Assembly: GCA_021201315.1 (NCBI GenBank)
Contig: JAJQFG010000135.1
Span: 1 to 55,789, forward strand
From: Erysipelotrichaceae bacterium
GTDB taxonomy: Bacteria; Bacillota_I; Bacilli_A; Erysipelotrichales; Coprobacillaceae
Reading direction: 5' to 3'
Length of the DNA stretch: 55,789 nucleotides
The position numbers were made by a program, and so were the translations under genes. Every line of letters starts with the position of its first letter. Position 1 is the first letter of the stretch. Shown piece by piece: positions 36,335-46,007 of this stretch. Under the pieces are notes generated by a model. The model did not search any database. It was given only the letters and a program-made list of their open reading frames with translations, and had not been told where the DNA came from.

Positions 36335-37511
36335 TGATTTCAATCCCCCTATACTTAGCAATAGCTGCTACATCTTTGTCTCCACGACCAGATAAACAAA
36401 TAATCACAATATCATCTTTAGACATTGTTGGAATAATCTTTCTCGCATAGGCAACAGCATGCGCACTTTCAATAGCACAAATAATACCTTCTACTCTAGC
36501 TAAATATTCAAAAGCTGAAACAGCTTCATCATCAGTAACAGGTACATATTGAGCTCTGCCAATATCATGTAGATAAGCATGTTCAGGACCAACTCCAGGA
36601 TAGTCTAAACCAGCAGAGATTGAATAAACTGGAGCAATTTGTCCATATTCGTCTTGACAGAAATATGATTTCATACCATGGAATACACCTAGTGTACCTG
36701 TATTCATAGTTGCAGCTGTTAAAGCTGTATCAACACCTTTACCTGCAGCTTCACAACCTATCAATTGTACATCTTTATCATTAATAAAATTATAGAACAT
36801 ACCCATGGCATTACTTCCACCACCAACACAAGCCATAACAGCTGTTGGTAATTTTCCTTCAGCAGCTAGAATCTGTTCCTTAGCTTCTTTAGAAATAACA
36901 CTTTGAAAATCTCTAACCATCATAGGGAATGGATGTGGTCCCATAACAGAACCTAAAACATATAAAGTATCATCTACACGCTTTGTCCATTCACGCATAC
37001 ATTCATTAACTGCATCCTTTAAAGTCATAGAACCAGTTGTGACAGGATGAACTTTAGCTCCTAATAATTCCATACGATAAACATTCAATGATTGTCTATC
37101 AGTATCTTCTTTACCCATAAAGATTTCGCATTCTAAGTCTAATAAGGCTGCAGCTGTTGCCGTTGCGACACCATGTTGACCAGCACCAGTTTCCGCTATA
37201 GCTCTAGTTTTACCCATCTTTTTAGCCATCAAACATTGACCCAAAACATTATTAATCTTATGAGATCCTGTATGATTCAAATCTTCTCTCTTTAAATAAA
37301 CCTTAGCTCCACCTAAGTCTTCAGTCATCTTTTTCGCATAATATAATAAAGATGGTCTACCTGCATATTCTACTAATAACTTATTTAATTCAGCTTGAAA
37401 TGCTTCATCATGTTTATAAAACTCGTAAGCTTCTTCTACTTTATGAATTTCACTCATTAATGTTTCAGGAATATATTGACCACCATGCTGTCCATATCTA
37501 CCTACACCCAT
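36327..37511 (-). CDS. trpB: Tryptophan synthase, beta chain
   Basis: PLP enzyme joining indole and serine. The 394-residue protein has [15 protein letters not shown] with Lys85 as the PLP lysine, and the GGGSNAMG phosphate loop. It begins with the [13 protein letters not shown] motif. GGAGGG precedes the ATG. It overlaps trpF by 14 bases. Confidence 0.98.
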   Translation of the reverse strand: MGVGRYGQHGGQYIPETLMSEIHKVEEAYEFYKHDEAFQAELNKLLVEYAGRPSLLYYAKKMTEDLGGAKVYLKREDLNHTGSHKINNVLGQCLMAKKMGKTRAIAETGAGQHGVATATAAALLDLECEIFMGKEDTDRQSLNVYRMELLGAKVHPVTTGSMTLKDAVNECMREWTKRVDDTLYVLGSVMGPHPFPMMVRDFQSVISKEAKEQILAAEGKLPTAVMACVGGGSNAMGMFYNFINDKDVQLIGCEAAGKGVDTALTAATMNTGTLGVFHGMKSYFCQDEYGQIAPVYSISAGLDYPGVGPEHAYLHDIGRAQYVPVTDDEAVSAFEYLARVEGIICAIESAHAVAYARKIIPTMSKDDIVIICLSGRGDKDVAAIAKYRGIEINE

Positions 37512-38079
37512 TATGTACCCTCCTTACAACTTCTTTTATCTTTTCTTTATCTTTATATCCATTGGTTTCTACACCACTACTTAAATCAATACCAAAACAA
37601 TCTTGTTTCAATGCTTCATCTAAATTATCTAAATTAATACCACCTGCTAAAAAGTAAGGTTTATCCATTTTTGGAAGTAAATTCCAATCAAATGTTTTTC
37701 CACTACCAGCAACTGGTGAATCCATCAAATAATAATCAACATCACATTGTCTATAATTAGATATATTCATTGCTTTAATAATAGGAACATGAATTTTATC
37801 TTTTAATGATTGAATATAGTTATCATCTTCTTGTCCATGTAATTGCACATAATCAATAATATTTAAATTGACTAAATGAACAATAAATTCAATATCTTCA
37901 TTCACAAAGACACCTACAGATGGTATATCCTTAATAAGTTTATTCTTTAATAATTGTGCCTTTTCCAAAGTTACTTGCCTTCTACTTTTCGCAAATACAA
38001 AACCCATATAATCTGGTTTAATTTCATTGACATAATCAATATCTTCTTCTCTAAATAACCCACAAATCTTAACTTTCAT
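37498..38079 (-). CDS. trpF: Phosphoribosylanthranilate isomerase
   Basis: A 193-residue TIM barrel. It begins KVKICGLF (catalytic Cys) and has [21 protein letters not shown] and [10 protein letters not shown], then GIDLSSGVE, all typical of PRAI. It overlaps trpC by 11 bases and is normal in size. Confidence 0.95.
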   Translation of the reverse strand: MKVKICGLFREEDIDYVNEIKPDYMGFVFAKSRRQVTLEKAQLLKNKLIKDIPSVGVFVNEDIEFIVHLVNLNIIDYVQLHGQEDDNYIQSLKDKIHVPIIKAMNISNYRQCDVDYYLMDSPVAGSGKTFDWNLLPKMDKPYFLAGGINLDNLDEALKQDCFGIDLSSGVETNGYKDKEKIKEVVRRVHNGCR

Positions 38080-38851
38080 GATAACCTCTTAATTTATCAA
38101 ACATCGCTTGTTTATCAGATGCTCGCATTAATGTTTCGCCAATCAATACAGCAGTCACATTATTTTCTTCTAATGCATGAATATCCTCATATGTCTTAAT
38201 ACCACTTTCAGAAACAAAGACTATATCATCATCAACCATATTTCTTAAACGTATACTATTATGAAAATCAACAGTAAAATCTTTTAAATTACGATTATTC
38301 ACACCAATAATTCTTGCCCCTGATTTTAATGCTCTATGCATTTCTTCCTCATCATGGGTTTCTACAATAGCACTTAATCCTAAATCATGAGCAAGTTTTA
38401 AATAATTGGTTAATTGTTGATCATCTAAAATAGCACAAATAAGAAGTATTGCATTGGCTCCATAAACTTTCGCTTCATAAATCATATATTCATCGATTGT
38501 AAAGTCTTTTCTAAGTAGTGGAATTGAAACATTTTGTCTTATTTCTTTTAAATATTGAATACTACCTTGAAAGAAATCTGGTTCTGTTAATATGGAAATA
38601 GCACTTGCTCCTATTTTTTCATAATCTTTAGCAATTTCTATATAAGGAAAATCAGGAGCGATTAAACCTTTAGAAGGAGATGCCTTTTTCACTTCCATAA
38701 TAAAAGACATACCTTCTTTTCTTAACGCTTTTTCAAATGGATAATCATAAGTTATCTTTGGTAATTGTGATTTTAATTCTTCTAAAGATACTTTTTCTTT
38801 ACTTTGTTCGACTCTTGTTAAAGTTTTATCAACGATTTTATCTAAAATCAT
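38069..38851 (-). CDS. trpC: Indole-3-glycerol-phosphate synthase
   Basis: A 260-residue TIM barrel with FIMEVKKASPSKGLIAPDF (catalytic Lys/Glu), ISILTEPDFFQGS, LLRKDFTIDEYMIYEA and IIGVNNRNL. It ends in VSESGIKTYEDI, then VLIGETLMR. The start overlaps the trpGD stop by one base (TAATG). Confidence 0.97.
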   Translation of the reverse strand: MILDKIVDKTLTRVEQSKEKVSLEELKSQLPKITYDYPFEKALRKEGMSFIMEVKKASPSKGLIAPDFPYIEIAKDYEKIGASAISILTEPDFFQGSIQYLKEIRQNVSIPLLRKDFTIDEYMIYEAKVYGANAILLICAILDDQQLTNYLKLAHDLGLSAIVETHDEEEMHRALKSGARIIGVNNRNLKDFTVDFHNSIRLRNMVDDDIVFVSESGIKTYEDIHALEENNVTAVLIGETLMRASDKQAMFDKLRGYHES

Positions 38852-40419
38852 TAAGCATTGCTCGCTTTCACAAAAGCATCTAATTTTTCTAAAGCTAAGC
38901 CATCATCAATTATTTGTGCAGCTTTTTCAATACCTTCAGCTAAGCTATCAGCTTTACCTCCAATATAAATACCAGCACCTGCATTCATTAATACAGTATC
39001 TCTCTTAGGACCTTTCTCACCTTTTAAGATAGATAAAGTAATTTGCACATTTTCTTGAGGTGTACCACCTAATAAATCATCTTTTGTGCATCTTGTAAAA
39101 CCAAATTCTTCTGGAGTAATGGTATAAGATTTAAAATCACCATTATTGATTTCACATACAAAAGTATCAGAAGAAGATGTAATTTCATCTAAACAATCTT
39201 TTCCATAAACAACCATAGCACGTTTAACACCTAATAAGCTTAAAACGCGCGCTAATGGTTCAACCATATCTTCACTATAAACACCCATAACCTGCATAGT
39301 TGCCCCTGCTGGATTTGTAAGTGGGCCTAAAATATTAAAGACTGTTCTAATACCTAATTCTTTTCTTACAGGCGCAACAAAACGCATAGCTGTATGATAT
39401 TTTTGGGCAAATAAGAAACAAATATTGATATCGTTTAGTATTTGTGTACTCTTAGCAGGTGAAATATCAATATTAACGCCTAAAGCCTCTAATACATCAG
39501 CAGCACCACTTAATGAACTTGCTGCACGATTACCATGTTTTGCAACCTTAACACCAGCCGCTGCAATAACCAAAGATGATGTTGTAGAAATATTAAATGA
39601 ATGAGCTCCATCGCCACCAGTACCAACAATTTCTAATACTTCTTCATCATTAAGTAACTTAACCCCATGTTCTCTCATACTTTTAGCACTACCAGTGATT
39701 TCTTCAATTGTTTCACCTTTCATTGATAATGCTGTCAAGTAAGATGATGTTAAGATTTGAGATGTTTCCCCACTCATAATTTCATCCATACATTGATACG
39801 CTTGTTCTCTTGTTAAATCTTGATTCTTTACTAATAATTGAATTGCTTCCTTAATCATTTTTTCTCCTCCTAAAAAGTTCTTCATTATTCTTAATCCATC
39901 CTTGGTCAATACTGACTCTGGATGAAATTGTAAACCATATACTGGATAATCCTTGTGTTTGACTGCCATTACCTCATTATCATCCGTTTTCGCAATCACT
40001 TCTAAACATTCAGGTAAATCAACCGCTACTAAAGAATGATATCTAGCAACACTTATTCGTTTATCAATTCCTTTAAATAATGGATCATCTGTTAATTCGA
40101 TTTCCGATACCTTTCCATGCATTAATTGTTTAGCATAAGTAATCCTTGCTCCAAATACCTCACATATAGCCTGATGCCCTAAGCATATACCTAAAATTGG
40201 TTTAACTTTATAAAATGCTTCAATAATATCTTCCATATTACCTGCATCACTTGGTTTACCTGGACCAGGTGATAAAATAATTGCTTCTGGATTTAAGCTT
40301 TTAACTTCTTCTACAGTTATTTTATCATTTCTTACAACTTTAATATTGGGATTAACAGCTCCTACTAATTGATATAAATTATAAGAAAAACTATCATAAT
40401 TATCTATTAATAAAATCAT
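38851..40419 (-). CDS. trpGD: Anthranilate synthase component II fused to anthranilate phosphoribosyltransferase
   Basis: The 522-residue fusion has an N-terminal glutaminase (residues 1-187) with Cys79 in [10 protein letters not shown] and His166 in LQFHPESV. It supplies ammonia to TrpE. From residue ~188 the TrpD domain follows, with [17 protein letters not shown] (PRPP-binding) and [15 protein letters not shown]. The same fusion occurs in enterobacteria; separate trpG is more usual in Firmicutes. GGAGGG lies eight bases upstream of the ATG. Confidence 0.96.
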   Translation of the reverse strand: MILLIDNYDSFSYNLYQLVGAVNPNIKVVRNDKITVEEVKSLNPEAIILSPGPGKPSDAGNMEDIIEAFYKVKPILGICLGHQAICEVFGARITYAKQLMHGKVSEIELTDDPLFKGIDKRISVARYHSLVAVDLPECLEVIAKTDDNEVMAVKHKDYPVYGLQFHPESVLTKDGLRIMKNFLGGEKMIKEAIQLLVKNQDLTREQAYQCMDEIMSGETSQILTSSYLTALSMKGETIEEITGSAKSMREHGVKLLNDEEVLEIVGTGGDGAHSFNISTTSSLVIAAAGVKVAKHGNRAASSLSGAADVLEALGVNIDISPAKSTQILNDINICFLFAQKYHTAMRFVAPVRKELGIRTVFNILGPLTNPAGATMQVMGVYSEDMVEPLARVLSLLGVKRAMVVYGKDCLDEITSSSDTFVCEINNGDFKSYTITPEEFGFTRCTKDDLLGGTPQENVQITLSILKGEKGPKRDTVLMNAGAGIYIGGKADSLAEGIEKAAQIIDDGLALEKLDAFVKASNA

Positions 40420-40423
40420 ATCA

Positions 40424-41872
40424 TTATCCCTCCGCTAAAGCTTTCAAAATAGCTGCTGCCTTATTACAACACTCCTGGAATTCTTTTTCAGGTACACTAT
40501 CTGCAACAATACCTGCGCCACTACCAACATAAACAATATCTCGTGCTTTATAAGCAAAACGTATTGCAATACATGTATCTAATTGACCAGTAAAATCAAT
40601 ATACCCAATAGCTCCGCCATATAAATAACGCTTATGTTGTTCTAAAGAATATATAAGTTCACTTGCTTTAATCTTTGGTGCACCAGATAGTGTACCAGCT
40701 GGAAGCAAGGAATCGATAGCTGACAAGGCATCACAATCCTTCCTTATCTTTCCACTAACAGTAGAACCAATATGCATAACATGTGAGAACTTCAATATAT
40801 CCATATAGTTTTCAACTTTAACACTGTTAAATTCACTTATCTTACCAATATCATTTCTACCTAGGTCTACTAACATATTGTGTTCTGACAATTCTTTTTC
40901 ATCACTTAATAAATCTTTGATTAATAATTTATCTTCCTCATCATCTTTACCTCTAGGTCTAGTACCTGCTAAAGGATAAGTATATAAACGATGATCTTCT
41001 AATTTAACCAATGTTTCAGGTGATGCTCCTACAACTTCTACATCTTTAGTGGATATGTAAAACATATAGGGTGAAGGATTGATTTTTCTTAATACTTCAT
41101 ATGTTTTAAGTAAGCTACCAGTAGCTCTTGCTTTAAATTGATTAGCTAATACTATTTGAAATATATCACCTTCATAGATATGTTTCTTAGCTATTTCTAC
41201 CATTTCACAATAACGATTTTTGGATAATCGCGTATTGAAGTCTTCTAATATATGCAAATTTTCTATTTCTGATTCTTGTTTTGCTTGTATAATTGTTTCT
41301 AAATTATCTAATCTTTTTAATCCTAATTGATATTCCTCTTCAATATTATTGGTTTTAATATTTGTAATAAGTTTAATCTTTTTCTCTAAATGATCAAAAC
41401 ATATCATTGTATCAAATAACATTAAATAAACATCTGGTATATGTTCTTTGTTTTCTTCATTAGTTTTAAGTGTTGGCTCATTATAGTGAAAATATTCGTA
41501 TCCAAAATATCCAACCAATCCACCTGTTAAAGTAGGAAGTGTTTGAATTCGTGGACTTCTATAATGAGATAATAGTTCTCTAATATAATCATGTGGATGT
41601 TCAATTGCTAACGTTTTTCCATCTACTTCCATTATATTATCATAACAAGCAATATGCAAAAGTGGTTTATAACCCAAGAAAGAATAACGGCTCCATCGTT
41701 TTTGTTGATCAACACTTTCTAACAGATAACAATCTTCATTTTTAGCTTTAAATTTTTTTAATACATTGGTTGGTGTTAAATGATCAACAGGAATTTCTTT
41801 ATAAATAGGAACAATATCATAATCTCCCTGATTGATAATCTTTTTAACTTCTTCTATGGTTGCCTTATACAT
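40424..41872 (-). CDS. trpE: Anthranilate synthase component I
   Basis: The 482-residue chorismate-binding enzyme forms anthranilate with TrpG. Visible blocks are [46 protein letters not shown] and [12 protein letters not shown], then the C-terminal [17 protein letters not shown]. The ATG at 41872 follows GGGAGG six bases upstream. A longer in-frame extension runs back into the T-box and is rejected. It is first in the trp operon. Confidence 0.96.
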   Translation of the reverse strand: MYKATIEEVKKIINQGDYDIVPIYKEIPVDHLTPTNVLKKFKAKNEDCYLLESVDQQKRWSRYSFLGYKPLLHIACYDNIMEVDGKTLAIEHPHDYIRELLSHYRSPRIQTLPTLTGGLVGYFGYEYFHYNEPTLKTNEENKEHIPDVYLMLFDTMICFDHLEKKIKLITNIKTNNIEEEYQLGLKRLDNLETIIQAKQESEIENLHILEDFNTRLSKNRYCEMVEIAKKHIYEGDIFQIVLANQFKARATGSLLKTYEVLRKINPSPYMFYISTKDVEVVGASPETLVKLEDHRLYTYPLAGTRPRGKDDEEDKLLIKDLLSDEKELSEHNMLVDLGRNDIGKISEFNSVKVENYMDILKFSHVMHIGSTVSGKIRKDCDALSAIDSLLPAGTLSGAPKIKASELIYSLEQHKRYLYGGAIGYIDFTGQLDTCIAIRFAYKARDIVYVGSGAGIVADSVPEKEFQECCNKAAAILKALAEG

Positions 41873-41890
41873 CTTCTTCCTCCCTATAAA

Positions 41891-42155
41891 CAAAAAACCG
41901 TCCTTGCAGTATAAAACTGCCAAGGACGGATAATCTCCGCGGTACCACCTTGTTTTATGCTTTCGCATACACTTTGTAGAATGCCACCACATTCTTAACT
42001 ACTAACGTAAGTTTTTACGTCAAGGAATACTCAGCTTCCGCCTTTGACCTTGCCCTCAATGGTCCATTTAATAGATTGCCACTGCCTGTTTCCACCATCC
42101 AGACTCTCTAAAAGTACATCTTCTATTTTTATCTCCACTTCATCGGTTTGTATAT
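41891..42155 (-). ncRNA. T-box leader, Trp specifier (UGG), controlling the trp operon
   Basis: On the minus strand, stem I features are AGAGAGUCUGGAUGGUGGAAAC. The specifier reads AAA-UGG-ACC-AUUGAG, so UGG at 42066-42064 matches tRNA-Trp. The canonical T-box block AAGGUGGUACCGCGG is at 41951-41937. The terminator is CCGUCCUUG...CAAGGACGG (41929-41921 with 41906-41898), then a run of U at 41897-41892. Uncharged tRNA-Trp should pair with UGGU and allow read-through into trpE. Confidence 0.95.
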
Positions 42156-42159
42156 GTAT

Positions 42160-42188
42160 ATGATAGACAAACTGATAAAAAAAGTCAA
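42160..42188 (-). promoter_or_regulatory. trp operon promoter
   Basis: -35 TTGACT (42188-42183), a 17-base spacer, -10 TATCAT (42165-42160). It is placed to transcribe the Trp T-box. Confidence 0.75.
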
Positions 42189-42224
42189 TAACAATTTAAA
42201 ATTTTAATAAAAAGTTTGTTTTAA

Positions 42225-44132
42225 TTACAAATTCTTCACAAACAAAGCTCTAATAGCATTAAGAACCGCTATAATCATAACACCTACATCAGCAAACACA
42301 GCTAGCCACATATTCGCTAAACCGACAGCCACCAATAATAAACATAAAAGTTTTATAACAATAGAAAATACAATATTTTGATAAACAATTCGTAACGATT
42401 TTCTAGATATTTTAATAGCCTTAGCAATCTTCAATGGATCATCATCCATCAATACAATATCAGCTGCTTCTATAGCCGCATCGCTGCCCATAGCCCCCAT
42501 AGCAATACCAATATCTGCTCTACGAAGTACTGGTGCATCATTAATTCCATCACCTACAAATGCTAATACTTCATTATTATCCTTCTTCATTTGTAATAGC
42601 TCTTCTACTTTTGTAACTTTATCGACTGGTAATAACTCAGCATAAACTTCATCAATAGCCAATTCTTTGGCTACTGATTCTGCCACACTTTTAGCATCGC
42701 CACTTAACATAATTGTTTTCTTAACACCATTCTTTTTAAGTTCCTTAATGGCTTCTTTAGAATGAGGTTTAATAATATCGGAAATAACTATATGCCCTTC
42801 ATATTGATTATCTATAGCCATATGAATAATAGTTCCTACACTATGACATTCATAATATTGTATATCTAAAGAATTCATTAACTTATCATTTCCAACCGCA
42901 ACACTATGTCCATCCACAATCGCTATAACTCCATTACCACTTATTTCTTTGATATTAGAAACACGTGTTCTATCTATTTCTTTTCCATATGCTTTTTGTA
43001 TACTTTTACTAATTGGATGTGAACTAGCTGATTCAGCTAAGGCAGCGTATTCGATTAATTGTTCTTCAGAAATACGATTATAATGAATACCATTAACCTC
43101 AAATACGCCTTGTGTTAATGTTCCAGTTTTATCAAATACAACCGTCTTTGTTTTAGAAAGAATTTCCAAATAATTAGATCCTTTAACTAAGACTCCCTCA
43201 TTACTTGCACCACCTATACCCGCAAAAAAACTAAGTGGTATACTAACAACCAACGCACATGGACAACTAGCTACTAAAAAAGTTAAAGCACGATAAACCC
43301 ATATATTCCATTGTGGTTCATTTGATAAAAATAATATATTTACTATTGGTGGAATGAATGCAAGCGCTATGGCAGCATATACTACTGCAGGTGTATATAC
43401 ACGAGCAAATTTTGTAATAAAATCTTCTGATTTAGATTTTCTACTTGTCGCATTTTCTACCAAATCTAATATTTTAGATACTGTTGAATCCCAAAATTCC
43501 TTGGTTGTTTGAATCTTTAACACACCTGTTTCATTAATACATCCACTAACAATTTCATCACCAACACCAACATCTCTAGGTAAACTTTCACCTGTAAGTG
43601 CTGCTGTATTTAAAGTTGAAGTTCCCTCAATAACAATACCATCTAAAGGTACTTTTTCCCCTGGTTGAACAACAATAATACTATCAATTTCAATTTCATC
43701 TGGATCCACTTTTTCAAGTTTTCCATCTATTTCAATATTGGCATAATCTGGTCTAATATCCATAAGTTCTGAAATATTCTTTCGACTTTTTCCAACGGCA
43801 TAGGATTGAAACCACTCTCCTACCTGATAAAATAGCATAACAGCTATTGCTTCCGTATAATCACCACTTTGTGAATATATAGCAAGTGCAATTGCTCCAA
43901 TCGTGGCAACAGCCATTAAAAAAGCTTCATCAAAGACTTGTTTATTCCTTATACCTTTAAACGCTTTTAGTAAAATATCATATCCTATAATTGCATACGG
44001 AATCATATAAGTTATAAAACGAATAGGTCCATTTTCAGGTAATATTGAAATACTGCTTAAACATTGCAAGACAACAAGAAGAATAGCTGAAATAATAATA
44101 CGTATAAGCATCTTTTTTTGTTTTTTATTCAT
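42225..44132 (-). CDS. cadA: P-type ATPase for Cd/Zn/Pb export (PIB-2 type), lacking its HMA domain
   Basis: A 635-residue heavy-metal pump. Transport motif ASCPCALVVSIP, phosphorylation motif VVFDKTGTLTQG, actuator TGESLP, hinge FVGDGINDAPVL and the TM8 motif ADVGVMII are those of CadA/ZntA-type divalent exporters. The usual N-terminal metal-binding HMA domain is absent. A separate HMA protein lies upstream at 44203-44424, so the function is split over two genes. A copy of the metal-locus operator lies between them. Which metal is pumped is inferred from the CPC and TM8 motifs. Confidence 0.93.
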   Translation of the reverse strand: MNKKQKKMLIRIIISAILLVVLQCLSSISILPENGPIRFITYMIPYAIIGYDILLKAFKGIRNKQVFDEAFLMAVATIGAIALAIYSQSGDYTEAIAVMLFYQVGEWFQSYAVGKSRKNISELMDIRPDYANIEIDGKLEKVDPDEIEIDSIIVVQPGEKVPLDGIVIEGTSTLNTAALTGESLPRDVGVGDEIVSGCINETGVLKIQTTKEFWDSTVSKILDLVENATSRKSKSEDFITKFARVYTPAVVYAAIALAFIPPIVNILFLSNEPQWNIWVYRALTFLVASCPCALVVSIPLSFFAGIGGASNEGVLVKGSNYLEILSKTKTVVFDKTGTLTQGVFEVNGIHYNRISEEQLIEYAALAESASSHPISKSIQKAYGKEIDRTRVSNIKEISGNGVIAIVDGHSVAVGNDKLMNSLDIQYYECHSVGTIIHMAIDNQYEGHIVISDIIKPHSKEAIKELKKNGVKKTIMLSGDAKSVAESVAKELAIDEVYAELLPVDKVTKVEELLQMKKDNNEVLAFVGDGINDAPVLRRADIGIAMGAMGSDAAIEAADIVLMDDDPLKIAKAIKISRKSLRIVYQNIVFSIVIKLLCLLLVAVGLANMWLAVFADVGVMIIAVLNAIRALFVKNL

Positions 44133-44148
44133 TGAAATTCCCTTCTTT

Positions 44149-44170
44149 CGATTAAGTATTTGTTTAATTG
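44149..44170. promoter_or_regulatory. Metal-locus operator, copy A (upstream of the ATPase)
   Basis: A 22-bp element, CGATTAA-N8-TTAATTG, matching copy B at all but two positions. The match to B continues past it, giving a shared 29-bp block (44151-44179). It lies between the HMA stop and the ATPase start. Confidence 0.65.
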
Positions 44171-44202
44171 TTGATTTTAATAAATGGGAACTTTATAGTT
44201 CC

Positions 44203-44424
44203 CTATTTCAAAAAGATTTCACAATCGCTTTCAACCTTTTTACAATTATTACGCACTTCATTCATAACTGCTTTTGGATCTTGACCATCTTCAAATTCAA
44301 CAAGCATCTTTAATGTCATAAAGTTTACAGTTGCTTTTTTTACTCCTTCTGTTTTATTAGCAGCAACTTCCATTTTATCTGCACAAGCAGCGCAATCAAC
44401 ATCAATTTTATAACTTTTTTTCAT
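44203..44424 (-). CDS. Stand-alone HMA metal-binding protein
   Basis: A 73-residue ferredoxin-like HMA domain with the metal site DVDCAACADKMEV (CAAC), and MTLKMLVEFEDG as the second strand pair. It is the domain normally found at the N-terminus of CadA. It could act as a metallochaperone to the ATPase encoded 70 bases downstream. The ATG at 44424 follows GGAAGGAAG. Confidence 0.9.
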   Translation of the reverse strand: MKKSYKIDVDCAACADKMEVAANKTEGVKKATVNFMTLKMLVEFEDGQDPKAVMNEVRNNCKKVESDCEIFLK

Positions 44425-44445
44425 AATATAAATCTTCCTTCCTAT

Positions 44446-44467
44446 CAATTAAGTATTTATTTAATTG
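44446..44467. promoter_or_regulatory. Metal-locus operator, copy B (upstream of the HMA gene)
   Basis: CAATTAA-N8-TTAATTG (44446-44467). It sits just downstream of the -10 at 44476-44481, where a repressor would block elongation or initiation. Confidence 0.7.
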
Positions 44468-44475
44468 TTGATTTT

Positions 44476-44504
44476 ATTATATATTCAATTTTTTTAATCG
44501 TCAA
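44476..44504 (-). promoter_or_regulatory. Promoter of the HMA/ATPase genes
   Basis: -35 TTGACG (44504-44499), a 17-base spacer, -10 TATAAT (44481-44476). Confidence 0.75.
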
Positions 44505-44603
44505 TCTATTTGAATTCGCTTCTTCTAAATGGATTATAATAATTTCTATTTGGGCTATTTTTTTATTTCATTCTTGATTTTATGCTTATAATGACCTATT
44601 ATT

Positions 44604-44625
44604 CAATTAAATAATTATTGAATTG
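44604..44625. promoter_or_regulatory. Metal-locus operator, copy C (upstream of arsR)
   Basis: CAATTAA at 44604-44610 and AATTG at 44621-44625. It aligns with copies A and B over 22 bp with a few changes, and also contains ATTCAAT-N9-ATTGAAT (44602-44624). It overlaps the likely arsR promoter. Confidence 0.65.
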
Positions 44626-44649
44626 TATTATAAGAAAGGACTTTTTATT

Positions 44650-45018
44650 ATGGATTTTTCACATTTACCACATAATCATCATCCTATTAGTGATGAATTA
44701 TTAAATAACACACCAGATTTTGAAACTTTTCAATCAGCTGCTGATATTTTAAAAATATTAGGAGATGCTAATCGTATTCGTATTTTTTGGATTCTTTGTC
44801 ATTGTGAGGAATGTTTAATTAATCTATCAGCTATGATTGGCATGAGCAGTCCTGCTATTTCATATCATCTAAAAATATTGAAATCATGTAATCTTATTAC
44901 AAGTAGAAGAGATGAAAAAGAAATGTATTATACGGTGGCTGATAATCCACAAGCATATTTTCTTCATAAAACTATTGAACAAATGATAGCTCTTAATCAA
45001 AACACTAAAGGAGAATAG
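44650..45018 (+). CDS. ArsR/SmtB family metal-responsive repressor
   Basis: A 122-residue winged-helix repressor. The recognition helix is SSPAISYHLKILKSCNLI, and the metal site CHCEEC (Cys50, 52, 55) lies at the alpha-3 position typical of CadC/ArsR-type thiol sensors. An N-terminal His cluster (HLPHNHHP) may add ligands. The ATG at 44650 follows AAAGGA nine bases upstream. It is divergent from the cadmium-type ATPase and should bind the three repeated operators. It is followed three bases later by an AraC gene. Confidence 0.92.
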   Translation: MDFSHLPHNHHPISDELLNNTPDFETFQSAADILKILGDANRIRIFWILCHCEECLINLSAMIGMSSPAISYHLKILKSCNLITSRRDEKEMYYTVADNPQAYFLHKTIEQMIALNQNTKGE

Positions 45019-45021
45019 TTT

Positions 45022-45879
45022 ATGACTAATAATACATTATATGCAGATGCCATGGTTATTTATCCTGGAATTTACGTAAAATATCATCATTTTGAATGTA
45101 ATCATATTGATTTACATCATGAATCTTTAAAAAATGTTATGGAAATTAATCATTGTCATTATGGACGTGTGGGATGGAATCTTAAAAGTGGTCAATCAAT
45201 ATATATGGGTGAAGGTGATACCACTTTTCATAGTTCTGTTTTATGTTGTGACTCTAGTATGGATTTTCCTTTAGGCTTTTATCAAGGTTTAACCATTATT
45301 ATCGATTTTGATAGAATCATACAAAATCCACCAGAACTACTTAATGATGCTTCTATTGATTATGAAGAATTAAAAAAACAATATTGTCGTACTGATAATT
45401 CCATAATAGTGAATTCGGGAAGCTATATAGATTATATTATTCATGAACTTTATCATATTCCAGAGAATTTACAAAAAAGTTATCTTAAGATTAAAACGAT
45501 TGAATTAATTTTATATTTAAGCCGAAATCCATCACTTACTACTCAAACGACCCTTTATAATTCAGAAATTATTGCAACAATTAGAGAAATCCATGATTTC
45601 ATAACTGAGCATTTAGATAAAAGATACACCATTGATGAACTGTCTTCTAAATACCTTATTAACACATCAACCTTAAAAGAAGCATTTAAAGCTGTTTATG
45701 GCATGCCTATAGCTACTTATATGAAAGAATATCGTATTCGCCAAGCCGCCAAATTATTACAACATACTTCTGATAGTATTGCATCTATTGGATTACAAGT
45801 TGGTTATAAAACATCAAGCGAATTTACAAAAGCATTTAAAGAAGTTCTTGGATGTTTACCAAGTGAATATCGTATATGA
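45022..45879 (+). CDS. AraC family transcriptional regulator
   Basis: A 285-residue regulator with a C-terminal double helix-turn-helix (from about residue 185), with YTIDELSSKYLINTSTLKEA and GYKTSSEFTKAFKEVLGCLP. The N-terminal ~180 residues are cupin-like but unlike sugar-sensing AraC, and contain several Cys/His (HFECNHID, INHCHYGR) that could bind metal. The start lies three bases after arsR, with AAGGAG inside the arsR end. It forms a two-regulator operon. What it activates is not visible. Confidence 0.85.
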   Translation: MTNNTLYADAMVIYPGIYVKYHHFECNHIDLHHESLKNVMEINHCHYGRVGWNLKSGQSIYMGEGDTTFHSSVLCCDSSMDFPLGFYQGLTIIIDFDRIIQNPPELLNDASIDYEELKKQYCRTDNSIIVNSGSYIDYIIHELYHIPENLQKSYLKIKTIELILYLSRNPSLTTQTTLYNSEIIATIREIHDFITEHLDKRYTIDELSSKYLINTSTLKEAFKAVYGMPIATYMKEYRIRQAAKLLQHTSDSIASIGLQVGYKTSSEFTKAFKEVLGCLPSEYRI

Positions 45880-45881
45880 CT

Positions 45882-45903
45882 GAGTACTCTGTACTCTTTT
45901 TTT
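45882..45903 (+). terminator. Terminator of arsR-araC
   Basis: GAGTAC (45882-45887), loop TCT, GTACTC (45891-45896), then T7. Confidence 0.85.
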
Positions 45904-45958
45904 AATGGACAAATATCGTTTTTTGTCTATTTCGTAAACAATTGATTTTGTTTGTTTC

Positions 45959-45987
45959 TTCAAAATAGTTCCGTAAATTATTATGAT
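45959..45987 (+). promoter_or_regulatory. Promoter of the metK-radical SAM operon
   Basis: -35 TTCAAA (45959-45964), a 17-base spacer, -10 TATGAT (45982-45987). The 5' leader would be only about 15 bases, so no SAM riboswitch is present. Confidence 0.5.
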
Positions 45988-46007
45988 ACATTTGTAGGAG
46001 GGAAATA

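Noticed and set aside
41873-41992. Longer TrpE start
   Set aside because: The extension is translation of the T-box terminator; the SD is at the 41872 start.
45904-46007. SAM riboswitch upstream of metK
   Set aside because: The distance from the predicted start site to the ATG is too short, and no SAM-I core is visible.
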